Shown: positions 44,835 through 54,455 of the stretch, piece after piece
Layout: each line of letters begins with the position of its first letter
How positions within the stretch are numbered: the stretch's first letter is position 1
Source of the DNA: Thalassospira lucentensis
GTDB lineage: Bacteria > Pseudomonadota > Alphaproteobacteria > Rhodospirillales > Thalassospiraceae
Length of the DNA: 64,000 bases
Reading direction: 5' to 3'
Assembly (NCBI RefSeq): GCF_011806425.1
Contig: NZ_JAATOV010000003.1
Coordinates: forward strand, 372,001 to 436,000
The notes under the pieces: model-generated
Seen by the model: the letters and a program-made list of their open reading frames with translations, nothing else
Database searches by the model: none
Told to the model about the DNA's origin: nothing
Position numbers and translations under genes: made by a program

Positions 44835-45914
44835 ATGCCTTCCGTTAAACCCGGTGTTGTTACCGGCGCTGCCTACCGTGACCTTGTTGCTGCTTGTAAG
44901 CAGGACGGTTACGCCCTACCGGCTGTTAATATTACATCTTCCAGTACGATGAACGCCGCCCTTGAAGCCGCTGCAAATGCCGGTTCTGACATTATCATTC
45001 AGCTATCGAATGGTGGTGCGCAGTTCTTCGCCGGCAAGGGCATCAAGGACGCCGCGGCTGCCCGTGTTGTGGGCGCCGTTTCCGCGGCCCGCCATGCCCA
45101 GCTTTTGGCTGAGTATTATGGTGTTGCCGTTGTGATGCATACCGACCACGCGAACCGCAAGTTCGTGCCATGGGTCGATGAGATGCTCAAATGGAGCGAA
45201 AAAGCCTATGCCGAAGAAGGCAAAGCGCTTTACAGCTCCCACATGCTTGATCTTTCCGAAGAGCCACTCGAAGACAACCTGTCGACCTGTGAGACCTTCC
45301 TCAAGCGTATGTCCGCCATCGAAATGAGCCTGGAAATCGAACTGGGTGTCACCGGTGGCGAAGAAGACGGGATCGGCACAGAGCTTGATACCTCAAGCGA
45401 TGAAATTGATCCGCGCCTTTATACCCGCCCAGAAGAAGTCGAAGAAGCCTATCGCCGCCTTGCCCCGCTGGGTCATTTCTCGGTCGCGGCTGCATTTGGC
45501 AACGTGCACGGCGTCTATAAGCCGGGCAACGTTAAATTACGGCCGGAAATCCTTCTCGAAAGCCAGAAATTCGTTTCTGAGAAGCATGGCCTTGGCGACC
45601 ATCCGCTGGACTTCGTGTTCCACGGTGGTTCGGGTTCGGAAAAAGAAAAAATCGAAGAAGCCGTCAGTTATGGCGTTTTCAAGATGAATATCGATACCGA
45701 TACCCAATTCGCCTATGCCCGTCCGGTTGGCGAATATGTCGAAGCCAACGATCGCGCCTTTAAGTTCCAGGTCGATCCCGAAACCGACAAACCATATAAA
45801 AAACAATATGATCCGCGCGTTTGGGTCCGCGAAGCTGAACTTTCGATGGCCGCCCGCCTCGAAGAAGCATTCAAGGATCTTGGTGCGACCGGTCGCTCTG
45901 TCACCAAAGGCTAA
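44835..45914 (+). CDS. fbaA: Class II fructose-bisphosphate aldolase
   Basis: A zinc aldolase of 359 residues, the long FbaA type. Metal ligands are in MHTDHANRK, the Glu-rich loop ELGVTGGEEDG, HGVYKPGNVKL and FHGGSGSEKEKI; NIDTDTQFAYARPV is also typical. It cleaves fructose-1,6-bisphosphate (or less likely a tagatose derivative). It starts 20 bases after the Gfo/Idh gene with AGGAGG, so it ends the amino-sugar operon, feeding its fructose-6-P into central metabolism. No phosphofructokinase gene is present in the window. Confidence 0.93.
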   Translation: MPSVKPGVVTGAAYRDLVAACKQDGYALPAVNITSSSTMNAALEAAANAGSDIIIQLSNGGAQFFAGKGIKDAAAARVVGAVSAARHAQLLAEYYGVAVVMHTDHANRKFVPWVDEMLKWSEKAYAEEGKALYSSHMLDLSEEPLEDNLSTCETFLKRMSAIEMSLEIELGVTGGEEDGIGTELDTSSDEIDPRLYTRPEEVEEAYRRLAPLGHFSVAAAFGNVHGVYKPGNVKLRPEILLESQKFVSEKHGLGDHPLDFVFHGGSGSEKEKIEEAVSYGVFKMNIDTDTQFAYARPVGEYVEANDRAFKFQVDPETDKPYKKQYDPRVWVREAELSMAARLEEAFKDLGATGRSVTKG

Positions 45915-45944
45915 GCGTCCTAAAACGGTCAAAAGATTTCCTAA

Positions 45945-45975
45945 GCCCGCCGGTCTTTTCGGCGGGCTTTTTCGT
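45945..45975 (+). terminator. Terminator of the amino-sugar operon
   Basis: GCCCGCC pairs with GGCGGGC, followed by TTTTTC, 31 bases after the aldolase stop. Confidence 0.88.
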
Positions 45976-46022
45976 GCACTCGTGGCGGCAGAGATTGCGA
46001 AATAGTTATCTCCTGACAAATA

Positions 46023-46039
46023 CTGACAGGAACTGTCAG
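46023..46039. promoter_or_regulatory. Dyad upstream of the uvrA promoter
   Basis: CTGACA-GGAAC-TGTCAG is a perfect inverted repeat. Another CTGACA lies exactly 10 bases upstream (46013-46018). The array ends eight bases before the uvrA -35 element. Confidence 0.4.
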
Positions 46040-46047
46040 GGGTGCGC

Positions 46048-46076
46048 TTGCGTATACATGTTGGCTCCTCTATACA
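46048..46076 (+). promoter_or_regulatory. uvrA promoter
   Basis: TTGCGT (46048-46053), 17 bases, TATACA (46071-46076). The start of transcription should be near 46083, downstream of the in-frame ATG at 46077, which rules that ATG out. Confidence 0.65.
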
Positions 46077-46082
46077 TTGCCC

Positions 46083-46097
46083 GAACAATTCAGGAAC
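46083..46097 (+). promoter_or_regulatory. LexA-type SOS box of uvrA
   Basis: GAAC-AATTCAG-GAAC, the reverse reading of the alphaproteobacterial GTTC-N7-GTTC box, placed at the predicted transcription start and 13 bases before the ATG. uvrA is a classical SOS gene. Confidence 0.85.
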
Positions 46098-46109
46098 AAA
46101 AGGCCCGAT

Positions 46110-48938
46110 ATGCTGACGAAAATTTCGGTTCGCGGTGCGAAAGAACACAATCTGCAGAACATTGACGTTGAATTGCCCCGCGACGCATTGGTGGTGATTA
46201 CCGGCCTTTCCGGATCGGGCAAAAGTTCGCTCGCTTTCGATACGATCTATGCCGAAGGTCAGCGGCGCTATGTCGAAAGCCTGTCAGCATACGCGCGGCA
46301 GTTCCTTGAATTGATGCAAAAGCCGGACGTCGAATATATCGATGGCCTGTCGCCAGCAATTTCGATTGAGCAAAAAACAACGTCACGCAATCCGCGGTCA
46401 ACCGTCGGCACCGTGACCGAGATTTATGACTATATGCGCCTTCTTTGGGCGCGTGTTGGCATCCCCTATTCGCCTGCGACCGGCCTTCCCATTGTCAGTC
46501 AGACCGTGTCACAAATGGTTGATCGGGTGATGGAGATGGCGGAAGGTACGCGTCTTTATCTGCTGGCCCCCATCGTGCGTGGCCGCAAAGGCGAATACAA
46601 AAAGGAACTGCGTGATTTGCGTTCACGCGGTTTTCAGCGCGTTAAAATCGATGGCGAAATGTATGACATCGACGAAGCGCCGGAACTCAACAAAAAGCTC
46701 AAACACGATATTTCCGTCGTTGTGGATCGCCTGATCGTCAAAGAAGGTATCGAAACCCGTCTTGCAGACAGTTTTGAAACTGCGCTTGAATTGACCGACG
46801 GCATCGTACTTGCCGAGGATGCCAAAACCGGCGAAAATACGGTGTTTTCTGCCAAGTTCGCCTGCCCGGTTTCTGGCTTTACGATCGAAGAAATCGAACC
46901 CCGCCTGTTTTCGTTCAACAATCCGTTTGGCGCCTGCCCGGCCTGTGATGGCCTTGGCACCCAGATGGAATTTGATCCGATGCTTGTGGTGCCTGATGAA
47001 AGCAAAACGCTTGATGACGGTGCGGTTGCCCCGTGGGCGAGCTCGACATCAAAATATTATCTGCAAACGCTGAAATCCGTCGCCAAGCATTTTGGGTTTA
47101 AAACCAACGTTGCCTGGGAAAAACTTCCCAAATCGGCCAAGGACATCATTCTGTTTGGATCTGGCGAAGAAGAAGTAACCGTTTCATATGATGATGGGTC
47201 ACGCAGCTATAAGGTTTCCCGCCCGTTCGAAGGCGTCATTCCCAATATGTCACGCCGCTGGCGCGAAACCGACAGCCAGTGGGCCCGTGATGAGCTTGCC
47301 AAATACCAGATGATCTCAAATTGCCCGACCTGTAATGGGCAGCGCCTAAAACCAGAAGCATTGGCAGTTAAAGTCGATGGCGCCGAAATTTCGCGCATTA
47401 CCGACCTGTCCATTGCCAAGGCGGCCGATTGGTTCATCGAACTTGAAGGCAAGCTAAACGCCAAGGAAACCGAGATTGCCCGGCGTATTTTGCGTGAAAT
47501 CAACGATCGCCTGCGCTTCCTGCGCGATGTCGGGTTGGATTATCTGTCAATGTCGCGTACATCTGGCACCCTTTCGGGCGGTGAAAGCCAGCGTATTCGT
47601 CTTGCTTCGCAAATTGGATCAGGCTTGACAGGTGTTCTTTACGTTCTTGATGAACCGTCCATCGGCTTGCATCAGCGCGATAACGACCGCTTGCTTGAAA
47701 CCCTTAAACGTCTGCGTGACCTTGGCAACACCGTTCTTGTTGTCGAGCATGATGAGGACGCGATCCTTGCCGCGGACTATGTTGTGGATATGGGCCCTGG
47801 TGCAGGGATCCATGGCGGCCGTATCGTGGCCGAGGGTACCCCAGCCCAAATTCAACAAAACCCCGATAGCCTGACCGGAAAATACTTGGTCGGAACCGAA
47901 CAGATTGCCGTGCCAAAGGAACGCCGCAAAGGCAATGGCAAGTCGATCAAGATCAAGGGTGCGACGGCCAACAATCTGCAAGGTATCGATGCGGAGTTTC
48001 CGCTGGGCAAATTTATCTGTGTGACCGGCGTATCTGGTGGCGGTAAATCAAGCCTTGTCATCGAGACGCTTTATAAGGCGCTGGCGAAACGCATGCATAA
48101 CGCACGCAACCATCCCGGCGCGCATGACAGCATCACCGGCATTGAACATATCGATAAAATCATTGATATCGACCAAAGCCCGATTGGCCGCACACCGCGT
48201 TCAAACCCAGTCACTTATACCGGTGCCTTCACGCCGATCCGTGAATGGTTCGCCCAACTGCCCGAAGCCAAAGCACGCGGCTATAAGCCCGGACGTTTTT
48301 CATTCAACGTCAAAGGCGGTCGCTGTGAAGCTTGCCAAGGTGACGGCGTTATCAAGATTGAAATGCACTTCCTGCCCGACGTTTATGTCGAATGTGATCA
48401 GTGCAAAGGCAAACGATACAACCGCGAAACGCTTGATATATCGTTTAAAGGCAAGTCGATATCTGACGTTCTTGATATGACTGTTGAAGAAGGCGCTGAC
48501 TTCTTTAAGGCGGTTCCATCGATCCGCGACAAGATGGAAACCTTAAAACAGGTTGGCCTTTCCTATGTCCATCTGGGGCAGCAGGCCACCACCCTATCGG
48601 GCGGTGAAGCCCAGCGCGTGAAGCTGGCCAAGGAGCTTTCAAAACGCGCCACAGGGCGGACGATTTACATTCTTGATGAACCGACAACCGGGCTTCATTT
48701 TCATGATATTCGCAAGCTGCTTGAAGTGCTGCATACCATTGTCGATCAGGGAAATACGGTTGTGGTGATTGAGCATAACCTTGATGTGATCAAGACAGCG
48801 GACTGGATCATTGATATCGGCCCAGAAGGTGGCGATGGCGGCGGCAAGCTTGTCGGATGTGGTACACCAGAAGACATCATGGCGAACAAAGACAGCTATA
48901 CCGGGCATTACCTTAAACGCCATCTTGGCGTGAAATAA
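46110..48938 (+). CDS. uvrA: Excinuclease ABC subunit A
   Basis: Damage-recognition ATPase of nucleotide excision repair, 942 residues. Two ABC modules are visible: Walker A sequences [14 protein letters not shown] and [13 protein letters not shown], and the signatures [12 protein letters not shown] and [12 protein letters not shown]. Zinc-finger cysteines occur in [24 protein letters not shown] and CDQCKGKR. The ATG at 46110 has AAAGG 8 bases upstream and lies just past the SOS box. Mfd, which recruits UvrA, is also in the window. Confidence 0.97.
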   Translation: MLTKISVRGAKEHNLQNIDVELPRDALVVITGLSGSGKSSLAFDTIYAEGQRRYVESLSAYARQFLELMQKPDVEYIDGLSPAISIEQKTTSRNPRSTVGTVTEIYDYMRLLWARVGIPYSPATGLPIVSQTVSQMVDRVMEMAEGTRLYLLAPIVRGRKGEYKKELRDLRSRGFQRVKIDGEMYDIDEAPELNKKLKHDISVVVDRLIVKEGIETRLADSFETALELTDGIVLAEDAKTGENTVFSAKFACPVSGFTIEEIEPRLFSFNNPFGACPACDGLGTQMEFDPMLVVPDESKTLDDGAVAPWASSTSKYYLQTLKSVAKHFGFKTNVAWEKLPKSAKDIILFGSGEEEVTVSYDDGSRSYKVSRPFEGVIPNMSRRWRETDSQWARDELAKYQMISNCPTCNGQRLKPEALAVKVDGAEISRITDLSIAKAADWFIELEGKLNAKETEIARRILREINDRLRFLRDVGLDYLSMSRTSGTLSGGESQRIRLASQIGSGLTGVLYVLDEPSIGLHQRDNDRLLETLKRLRDLGNTVLVVEHDEDAILAADYVVDMGPGAGIHGGRIVAEGTPAQIQQNPDSLTGKYLVGTEQIAVPKERRKGNGKSIKIKGATANNLQGIDAEFPLGKFICVTGVSGGGKSSLVIETLYKALAKRMHNARNHPGAHDSITGIEHIDKIIDIDQSPIGRTPRSNPVTYTGAFTPIREWFAQLPEAKARGYKPGRFSFNVKGGRCEACQGDGVIKIEMHFLPDVYVECDQCKGKRYNRETLDISFKGKSISDVLDMTVEEGADFFKAVPSIRDKMETLKQVGLSYVHLGQQATTLSGGEAQRVKLAKELSKRATGRTIYILDEPTTGLHFHDIRKLLEVLHTIVDQGNTVVVIEHNLDVIKTADWIIDIGPEGGDGGGKLVGCGTPEDIMANKDSYTGHYLKRHLGVK

Positions 48939-48949
48939 GACCAATCCTT

Positions 48950-48977
48950 CGGGGCAGCAAATCGCTGCCCCGTTTTG
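48950..48977 (+). terminator. Terminator after uvrA
   Basis: CGGGGCAGC pairs with GCTGCCCCG around AAATC-containing loop, followed by TTTT, 12 bases after the stop. Confidence 0.85.
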
Positions 48978-48983
48978 GTTCGA

Positions 48984-49967
48984 TCAGTCTGTCCGGGCGA
49001 CCCGGTCTTCGACCCGCTTGACCATCGCACTGCTAAGTCGCTCGCTAAAGCCGGACAAGAATGCCAAGACGAGAACAATCGATATTTGTTGACTGGCGGC
49101 TGCTGATTTACCGATTTCGTCAAGGTCATCAATGTTTTGCAATTGTTCAAGCGGGATCGGCAACATCCCAGCCCGCAACGCCAGCAAAACCAACAGGGCA
49201 AAACAGAACCCCATGCACGGCCGAAACAGGAAATTAAAGAAGACTGATGTTGGGTCCATTTCATCCCATTTAACGTCCTTGCCAAGCCGCATCATCATGC
49301 TGGTCAATGCACCAATAGCCCCAAAGGCACCGACAAAGAATAAAAGGTCATAACTAAAGCCAAATATCTTGCCTGAATGGCCACTGATCAGGGTGTCAAT
49401 CTGAACAAAAATCAGCACCGCAAAAACCAAAAAAATCGGCGACAAAGCCAGTGCAAGTGCTGCAATCCGAAGGCTCCTGTTAAAAGATGCTTCCGTCCTA
49501 TTGGATTGCGGCTTTGGCGCAGCACGTTGGGTCTCATCGTACAAATCATGCAAATACCCTTGGACGAACCCTTCTCGCCCCTGATTAAGGGCAAGCAGCA
49601 TGATCATCGCGTCTGACAGTTTGCGTTCTTCGGGGATATCCGGGTAAGGTTCGGCTGCCCGCCACCACCGTAAAAATGCGCGCATGACAAGCGATGCCCG
49701 CCATCCCTGACGGGTTGTGATGACATACTCAATCATCGCCTCAACATCTGCCGCGCTAAAGGTACCATCATCGGAGTTGGCAAATGGAAAGCCAATATGG
49801 CGCGTGGTGACCAACGGCGCAGGTCTTTTGTCGGGCTTGGTATCTTCGTTAGACACATCGCAGTCGTCGGAATATTCCGGCTCACAGCGCAAACGACGAC
49901 GCGGCACCAGACCGATTACCGGACAATGCGTTGGTTCATATCCATAGGGATGATGCGGGTAGCTCAT
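48984..49967 (-). CDS. Unknown membrane protein with soluble N-terminal domain
   Basis: A 327-residue protein I do not recognise. Residues 1-165 are soluble, with cysteines at 15, 28 and 36, a Pro/His-rich start and a helical part around 73-147. Four hydrophobic segments follow at about 168-190, 202-226, 245-268 and 294-310. The third loop is acidic, and the last helix ends in AFLSGFSERL. It is monocistronic and convergent with uvrA. It could be a sensor or scaffold in the inner membrane; no enzymatic motif is seen. Confidence 0.75.
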   Translation of the reverse strand: MSYPHHPYGYEPTHCPVIGLVPRRRLRCEPEYSDDCDVSNEDTKPDKRPAPLVTTRHIGFPFANSDDGTFSAADVEAMIEYVITTRQGWRASLVMRAFLRWWRAAEPYPDIPEERKLSDAMIMLLALNQGREGFVQGYLHDLYDETQRAAPKPQSNRTEASFNRSLRIAALALALSPIFLVFAVLIFVQIDTLISGHSGKIFGFSYDLLFFVGAFGAIGALTSMMMRLGKDVKWDEMDPTSVFFNFLFRPCMGFCFALLVLLALRAGMLPIPLEQLQNIDDLDEIGKSAAASQQISIVLVLAFLSGFSERLSSAMVKRVEDRVARTD

Positions 49968-50090
49968 ATCTGTGCCATTCTCGCATGTTAAGGGATAGAC
50001 CTACTCTGCCCCTTAAGACGTCTGCGCTGTGCAATTGTGACAAAATTCATATGGCAGCGATGAAACCGTCATCAGATCTACGCAATTGAC

Positions 50091-50120
50091 TTGAAATCTG
50101 CCCCCTTGCACCGCTATGTC
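50091..50120 (+). promoter_or_regulatory. Possible trmFO promoter
   Basis: TTGAAA (50091-50096), 18 bases, TATGTC (50115-50120), 44 bases before the GTG start. The match is moderate. Confidence 0.35.
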
Positions 50121-50163
50121 TGTGCCAGATTAAACATACATTCTTGGCGAGGAGTTCGCACAC

Positions 50164-51510
50164 GTGAGTACGGTCAAGCCCGTTCATATTATTGGTGCCG
50201 GTCTGGCCGGCAGTGAAGCCGCCTGGCAACTGGCCGAGGCAGGCGTTCCGGTGGTCATGCATGAAATGCGCCCGGTCCGCCCAACCGACGCCCACCATAC
50301 GGATAAATGCGCAGAGCTGGTCTGCTCGAACTCGTTCCGTTCCGATGACAAGGAATACAACGCGGTTGGCCTGATTCATGATGAAATGCGCCGCGCTGGA
50401 TCGATCATCATGCGCTGTGCGGATGCGCATAAGGTTCCAGCCGGTGGCGCGCTTGCGGTTGACCGCGAAGGCTTTTCTGCCGCCGTCACCGAAGCCCTTG
50501 AAAACCACCCATTGATCAGCCTGGAACGCGGTGAAATCGATGGCCTACCGCCCCAGGAATGGGAACAGACCATCATTGCAACCGGACCGCTGACCTCTGG
50601 CCCGCTGGCCGAGGCCATCCGATCAGCAACTGGCGAAGAAAGCCTTGCCTTCTTTGATGCGATTGCACCGATTGTCTACAAAGAAAGCATTGATTTCGAC
50701 AAGGCATGGTTCCAATCGCGCTATGACAAGGGTGACGGTAAGGATTACATCAACTGCCCGATGAACGAGGCGCAGTACAACACTTTCATCGACGCCCTGA
50801 TTGAAGGCGAAAAAACCGAATTCAAAGAATGGGAAAAAGACACCCCCTACTTTGATGGATGCCTTCCGATTGAAGTCATGGCCGAGCGTGGCCGTGAAAC
50901 CCTTCGTCATGGGCCGATGAAACCAGTTGGCCTGACCAACCCGCATGATCCCACCAATAAGCCCCGCGCCATTGTTCAGCTGCGCCAGGACAACGCCCTT
51001 GGTACGCTTTACAACATGGTTGGCTTCCAGACCAAATTGAAATACGGCAATCAAGCAGAGGTTTTCCGCACCATTCCGGGCCTTGAAAACGCCGAGTTTG
51101 CCCGCCTTGGCGGCATTCACCGCAATACGTTCTTAAATTCGCCGCGCCTTCTTGATGGCACGTTGCGTCTGAAGTCCCGCCCGGATTTGCGGTTTGCGGG
51201 CCAAATTACCGGCTGCGAAGGGTATGTGGAAAGTGCGGCTGTCGGCCTGATGGTCGGGCGCTTTACCGCTGCTGAAAAGAACGGGAAAACGGTCCCGACC
51301 CCGCCGCTCGCAACTGCTATGGGGGCGTTGCTCAATCACATCACGGGTGGTGCCGATGAAAGCACGTTCCAGCCAATGAACGTTAACTTCGGCCTGTTCC
51401 CGGATCTTGAACTGACCAAACGAGTCAAGGGACGCGATCGCAAGAAACTCTATACAGATCGGGCGATCCCACTATTTGATGAATGGCTATCAAGCCTTTC
51501 CGCTGCCTGA
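50164..51510 (+). CDS. trmFO: Methylenetetrahydrofolate-tRNA (uracil-5-)-methyltransferase
   Basis: FAD- and folate-dependent enzyme that makes 5-methyluridine at position 54 of tRNAs. The 448-residue protein has the FAD motif [20 protein letters not shown], followed by MHEMRP and the conserved [19 protein letters not shown] region. [13 protein letters not shown] near the C terminus is also typical. It starts with GTG; GAGGAG lies about 10 bases upstream. TrmFO replaces SAM-dependent TrmA in many alphaproteobacteria. Confidence 0.95.
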   Translation: MSTVKPVHIIGAGLAGSEAAWQLAEAGVPVVMHEMRPVRPTDAHHTDKCAELVCSNSFRSDDKEYNAVGLIHDEMRRAGSIIMRCADAHKVPAGGALAVDREGFSAAVTEALENHPLISLERGEIDGLPPQEWEQTIIATGPLTSGPLAEAIRSATGEESLAFFDAIAPIVYKESIDFDKAWFQSRYDKGDGKDYINCPMNEAQYNTFIDALIEGEKTEFKEWEKDTPYFDGCLPIEVMAERGRETLRHGPMKPVGLTNPHDPTNKPRAIVQLRQDNALGTLYNMVGFQTKLKYGNQAEVFRTIPGLENAEFARLGGIHRNTFLNSPRLLDGTLRLKSRPDLRFAGQITGCEGYVESAAVGLMVGRFTAAEKNGKTVPTPPLATAMGALLNHITGGADESTFQPMNVNFGLFPDLELTKRVKGRDRKKLYTDRAIPLFDEWLSSLSAA

Positions 51511-51520
51511 TAAAACAACA

Positions 51521-51548
51521 AAAGCCGCTTCATCCGAAGCGGCTTTTT
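51521..51548. terminator. Bidirectional terminator after trmFO
   Basis: AAAGCCGCTT pairs with AAGCGGCTTT around CATCCG, with a following T-tract, between two converging genes. Confidence 0.88.
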
Positions 51549-51569
51549 TGCTGGTTACGACGTTTAAAA

Positions 51570-52142
51570 TCAGTAACCTTTTTTCTTCTGACGCAGCAGC
51601 TTTCCGGTCACATCACGTACCGGTTTCCCATTGCGGAAGCGCTTAAAGACCAGCTCCATATTGCCATCATCATCAAGGGTGCGTTCATAAACCTGCATCT
51701 CATAGCCACCGTCATCGGTGATATAAAGCGCATGGATTGTCAGTGTCTTACCGACAATACGGGCCCAAAAGAACGGCTCACCCTTTAACGGATCATTTGG
51801 GACACGTTTACCGAACAAACCGGTCTGCATAGCACTGCCATAAATGTCTGGGCGATCCGTGCCGTAAAACTCGATGCTCAGTGAAACAGTCTTGTCCCGA
51901 CCATCAGATTTGTGAATGACGGTCGCCCAATCGACAACAAATCCACGTTCGGACTTTTTGATTTGGACATCCAGATCACGTGCGCCTAACTCACCTTCGG
52001 CGTGCTCAATCGAAGCACCATGATAGTCGCCCAAAAATGGATCAATGCTTGCTGCATGTCCCGCAACCGGCAAGATAAGCCAGCTCATCATAAACAAGCC
52101 AACAAACCACTGATATCTTTTGACGATATTCGTATGTGCCAT
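51570..52142 (-). CDS. Secreted protein of unknown function
   Basis: A 190-residue protein with a clear signal peptide (VGLFMMSWLILPVAGHAAS, cleavage near residue 31). The mature part begins IDPFLGDYHGASIE and has alternating beta-strand patterns (DLDVQIKKSERGFVVDWATVI, LTIHALYITDDGGYEMQVYERTL in parts), suggesting a small beta-barrel periplasmic protein. I do not recognise the family. The end is very basic (RQKKKGY). GAGGAA precedes the ATG. It is alone on its strand. Confidence 0.75.
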   Translation of the reverse strand: MAHTNIVKRYQWFVGLFMMSWLILPVAGHAASIDPFLGDYHGASIEHAEGELGARDLDVQIKKSERGFVVDWATVIHKSDGRDKTVSLSIEFYGTDRPDIYGSAMQTGLFGKRVPNDPLKGEPFFWARIVGKTLTIHALYITDDGGYEMQVYERTLDDDGNMELVFKRFRNGKPVRDVTGKLLRQKKKGY

Positions 52143-52290
52143 TCGGTTCCTCGCCTAATGGGATCAAGCTGCTGCGACGCCTTTTATATCAAAACGCTGT
52201 ACCACCAGCACGCACAGATCAAGACTGTCGTGTACTTTTGCTTAATTTAGACGTCATTTTCATAATATCCACTAACGCCGGAAAATTAAT

Positions 52291-53145
52291 TCAATAACGC
52301 TTTAACATTCCATTCAAAGTCAGACGTAAACTAGCCGGGCGCGCCAAACCAAACTCCGCCGAAAATGGATCATATCCTGCTTTTTTAAGCTTTCGAAGAT
52401 AACCATCAGCCAAAACGACCTGCAATCCGACAGCATGCGCCTTTTGGGGCAATGCTTTGCGAACTGACCGCGCATCCTTGATCCGTTGGCGCGCCAAATC
52501 GGCCAAACCATGGATAAGGGTTTTGACCTCATCCTTTTTACGAAATTCAAAAATGTCGCTTTGGCTAACATTGCAGTGTTCCATCTGATCCTTGGGCAGA
52601 TACAGACGCTTTGCACGTCCATGAAACACAATCGCGCGCAAAATCCCGACAAGCCCATAGGCATTACCAGCAAGCCGCGCAGCATGTTCTGCGTCTTCGC
52701 CCTCTGCACCGAGCAAGCGGGCAGCAAGAACTGCCAGATGTCCAGACGTTTGATCGATATAGGTATCCAGTTCGGCCTGATTATCCGGCTGGCGATCTTC
52801 AAGGTCGAACTCGCGTGCAGACACCAGTTTATCCAACTCTTCAACCATCAAGTCACCGGACTTCACCAGTTCAGCCAATGGTTCGATCACTTCGTGTTTG
52901 CGTACTGTCCCCTCACCCAGATCGGTCAAGGCATCATGCCACCACTGCACGCGAATATGGCCCAGCATCACTTCGCTGACCATTTCGCGGGTTTTCGACA
53001 CTTCCTGATTAAACGCATAAAGCGTGAAAAGGTCATCGCGCCGCTCTGGACGGGCAAAAAGCGCACACAAGAAACGATCACGGTCATGACGACGCACATA
53101 GTCTGCGCAATATGGCAGTTTGGGGGTATCAGTCATTTTACTCAT
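52291..53145 (-). CDS. Squalene/phytoene synthase-fold protein, NDUFAF6-like
   Basis: A 284-residue protein with the trans-isoprenyl diphosphate synthase fold, but the aspartate-rich motifs are lost: the first appears as AFNQEVSKTREMVSE. This pattern, with IRVQWWHDAL and GNAYGLVGILRAI, resembles mitochondrial complex I assembly factor NDUFAF6 and its alphaproteobacterial homologues rather than an active squalene synthase. It overlaps the MscS gene by four bases (ATGA). I infer a role in respiratory complex assembly; enzyme activity is unlikely but not excluded. Confidence 0.8.
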   Translation of the reverse strand: MSKMTDTPKLPYCADYVRRHDRDRFLCALFARPERRDDLFTLYAFNQEVSKTREMVSEVMLGHIRVQWWHDALTDLGEGTVRKHEVIEPLAELVKSGDLMVEELDKLVSAREFDLEDRQPDNQAELDTYIDQTSGHLAVLAARLLGAEGEDAEHAARLAGNAYGLVGILRAIVFHGRAKRLYLPKDQMEHCNVSQSDIFEFRKKDEVKTLIHGLADLARQRIKDARSVRKALPQKAHAVGLQVVLADGYLRKLKKAGYDPFSAEFGLARPASLRLTLNGMLKRY

Positions 53146-54344
53146 CCGATCTTACGCTGTTCGCGCTGATCGTCATTGTCTTTCGAAGATTTTTCTTGTG
53201 ACGGCTGCTCTTTGGCAAAGTTTTCCGGCATGGATTCGACATAAAGCGACTGCGACGGGAAGGCAAAACCGGCTTCTTCTTCTTCGACAATGCGCTTGAA
53301 TGCGATGATATGGCGGTTACGAATGTCGCGCCATTTAACCCAGTCGGTCGTGGTCGTGAAATAGTACAGATCGATATTGATCGAACTGGCCCCAAAATCA
53401 GACAGATGCACCATCTGCGCAACATCGGTCTGCGCAACGTCCTCGTCATTTTTCAGGAAATCACGCAGTTGATCGACAATGGCTTCCATCTGTTTTGCTG
53501 TGGTTCGATATTCCAGCCCCAGCACCATCTTGATACGGCGATGGGTCATACGCGACCAGTTGATCACAGGTGAATCAACAATCTGGGCATTGGGCATGGT
53601 CACCAGCGCCTTGGAAAAGGTGCGTACCTTGGTTGCGCGCAATCCAACAACCTCGACGGTTCCCTCAAAATGCGGGGTTTCGACCCAGTCACCGCGTTTA
53701 TACAGGTTATCCGCAAAAATCGTCAGGCCACCGAAAATGTTGGCGACAGAATCCTTTGCTGCCAGCGCAACAGCCATACCGGCAAGACCAAGACCACCAA
53801 GAAAGGCCGAAACATCAATGCCCCATCCTTCAAGCAGAATGACGATGCCGATCACAACAATCAGCGTTTTAACACCACGGATAAAGAACTGCCGCAGGTC
53901 ATCACCCAATCCGGCACCAAACCGGCCAATCAGGCGGTTAAACGACACGCCAATCGGCTCGACCGCCCGAAACATCGCCCAAAAGACGCTAAACCCGGCA
54001 AGAATGCTGAGAACCTCAAACAAGGTTGATGTGATAGCCTCTGGCAGCTTCAAAAGCTCAATCGCGAAATAAACACCAACAAGCATCACAAGCACTTGCA
54101 ACGGCAAGGCAAACGCATCCAAAACGTTTGCCACCATGCTTTGCTTATTCTGATGTGCCAGGCGACGCAAACCGACAAGAACACCCGCGGCCAATACCCG
54201 TTTAAGAATAAAAAACACCACCAGAACAACAAGTGCACCGATCCAACGACTGGCACTACCGCCGCCAATCATATCGAGCCAACCGTTCATGTGGGAGATA
54301 ACCTCGGTATTTAGGCTATCGATTTCTGTCGAAATTTCATCCAT
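53142..54344 (-). CDS. MscS family mechanosensitive ion channel
   Basis: A 400-residue inner-membrane channel of small-conductance type that releases solutes upon hypo-osmotic shock. Three to five N-terminal helices (about 30-200) lead to the pore-lining TM3 with LGGLGLAGMAVALAAKDSVANIFGGL in pieces, then the beta domain RGDWVETPHFEGTVEVVGLRATKVRTFSKALVTMPN (segments), and a cytoplasmic C-terminal cage. A charged tail (QEKSSKDNDDQREQRK) ends it. The stop overlaps the NDUFAF6-like start. Confidence 0.9.
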   Translation of the reverse strand: MDEISTEIDSLNTEVISHMNGWLDMIGGGSASRWIGALVVLVVFFILKRVLAAGVLVGLRRLAHQNKQSMVANVLDAFALPLQVLVMLVGVYFAIELLKLPEAITSTLFEVLSILAGFSVFWAMFRAVEPIGVSFNRLIGRFGAGLGDDLRQFFIRGVKTLIVVIGIVILLEGWGIDVSAFLGGLGLAGMAVALAAKDSVANIFGGLTIFADNLYKRGDWVETPHFEGTVEVVGLRATKVRTFSKALVTMPNAQIVDSPVINWSRMTHRRIKMVLGLEYRTTAKQMEAIVDQLRDFLKNDEDVAQTDVAQMVHLSDFGASSINIDLYYFTTTTDWVKWRDIRNRHIIAFKRIVEEEEAGFAFPSQSLYVESMPENFAKEQPSQEKSSKDNDDQREQRKIG

Positions 54345-54455
54345 GACTTATAAAGCGTTCTGCTGTTAGTGTTTAATGACTTTCGGACCTTGTTCGCAAA
54401 TCCAGCCGTAAGACCCAATATGACCCTTGTATAACAATTAAAATGGCATAGGCAT

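Noticed and set aside
46077-46109. Upstream ATG at 46077 as the uvrA start
   Set aside because: It lies before the predicted transcription start and would put the SOS box inside the coding region; 46110 has the better ribosome site.
52291-53145. Active squalene or phytoene synthase
   Set aside because: The catalytic aspartate-rich motifs are replaced, and no other carotenoid or hopanoid genes are clearly present.
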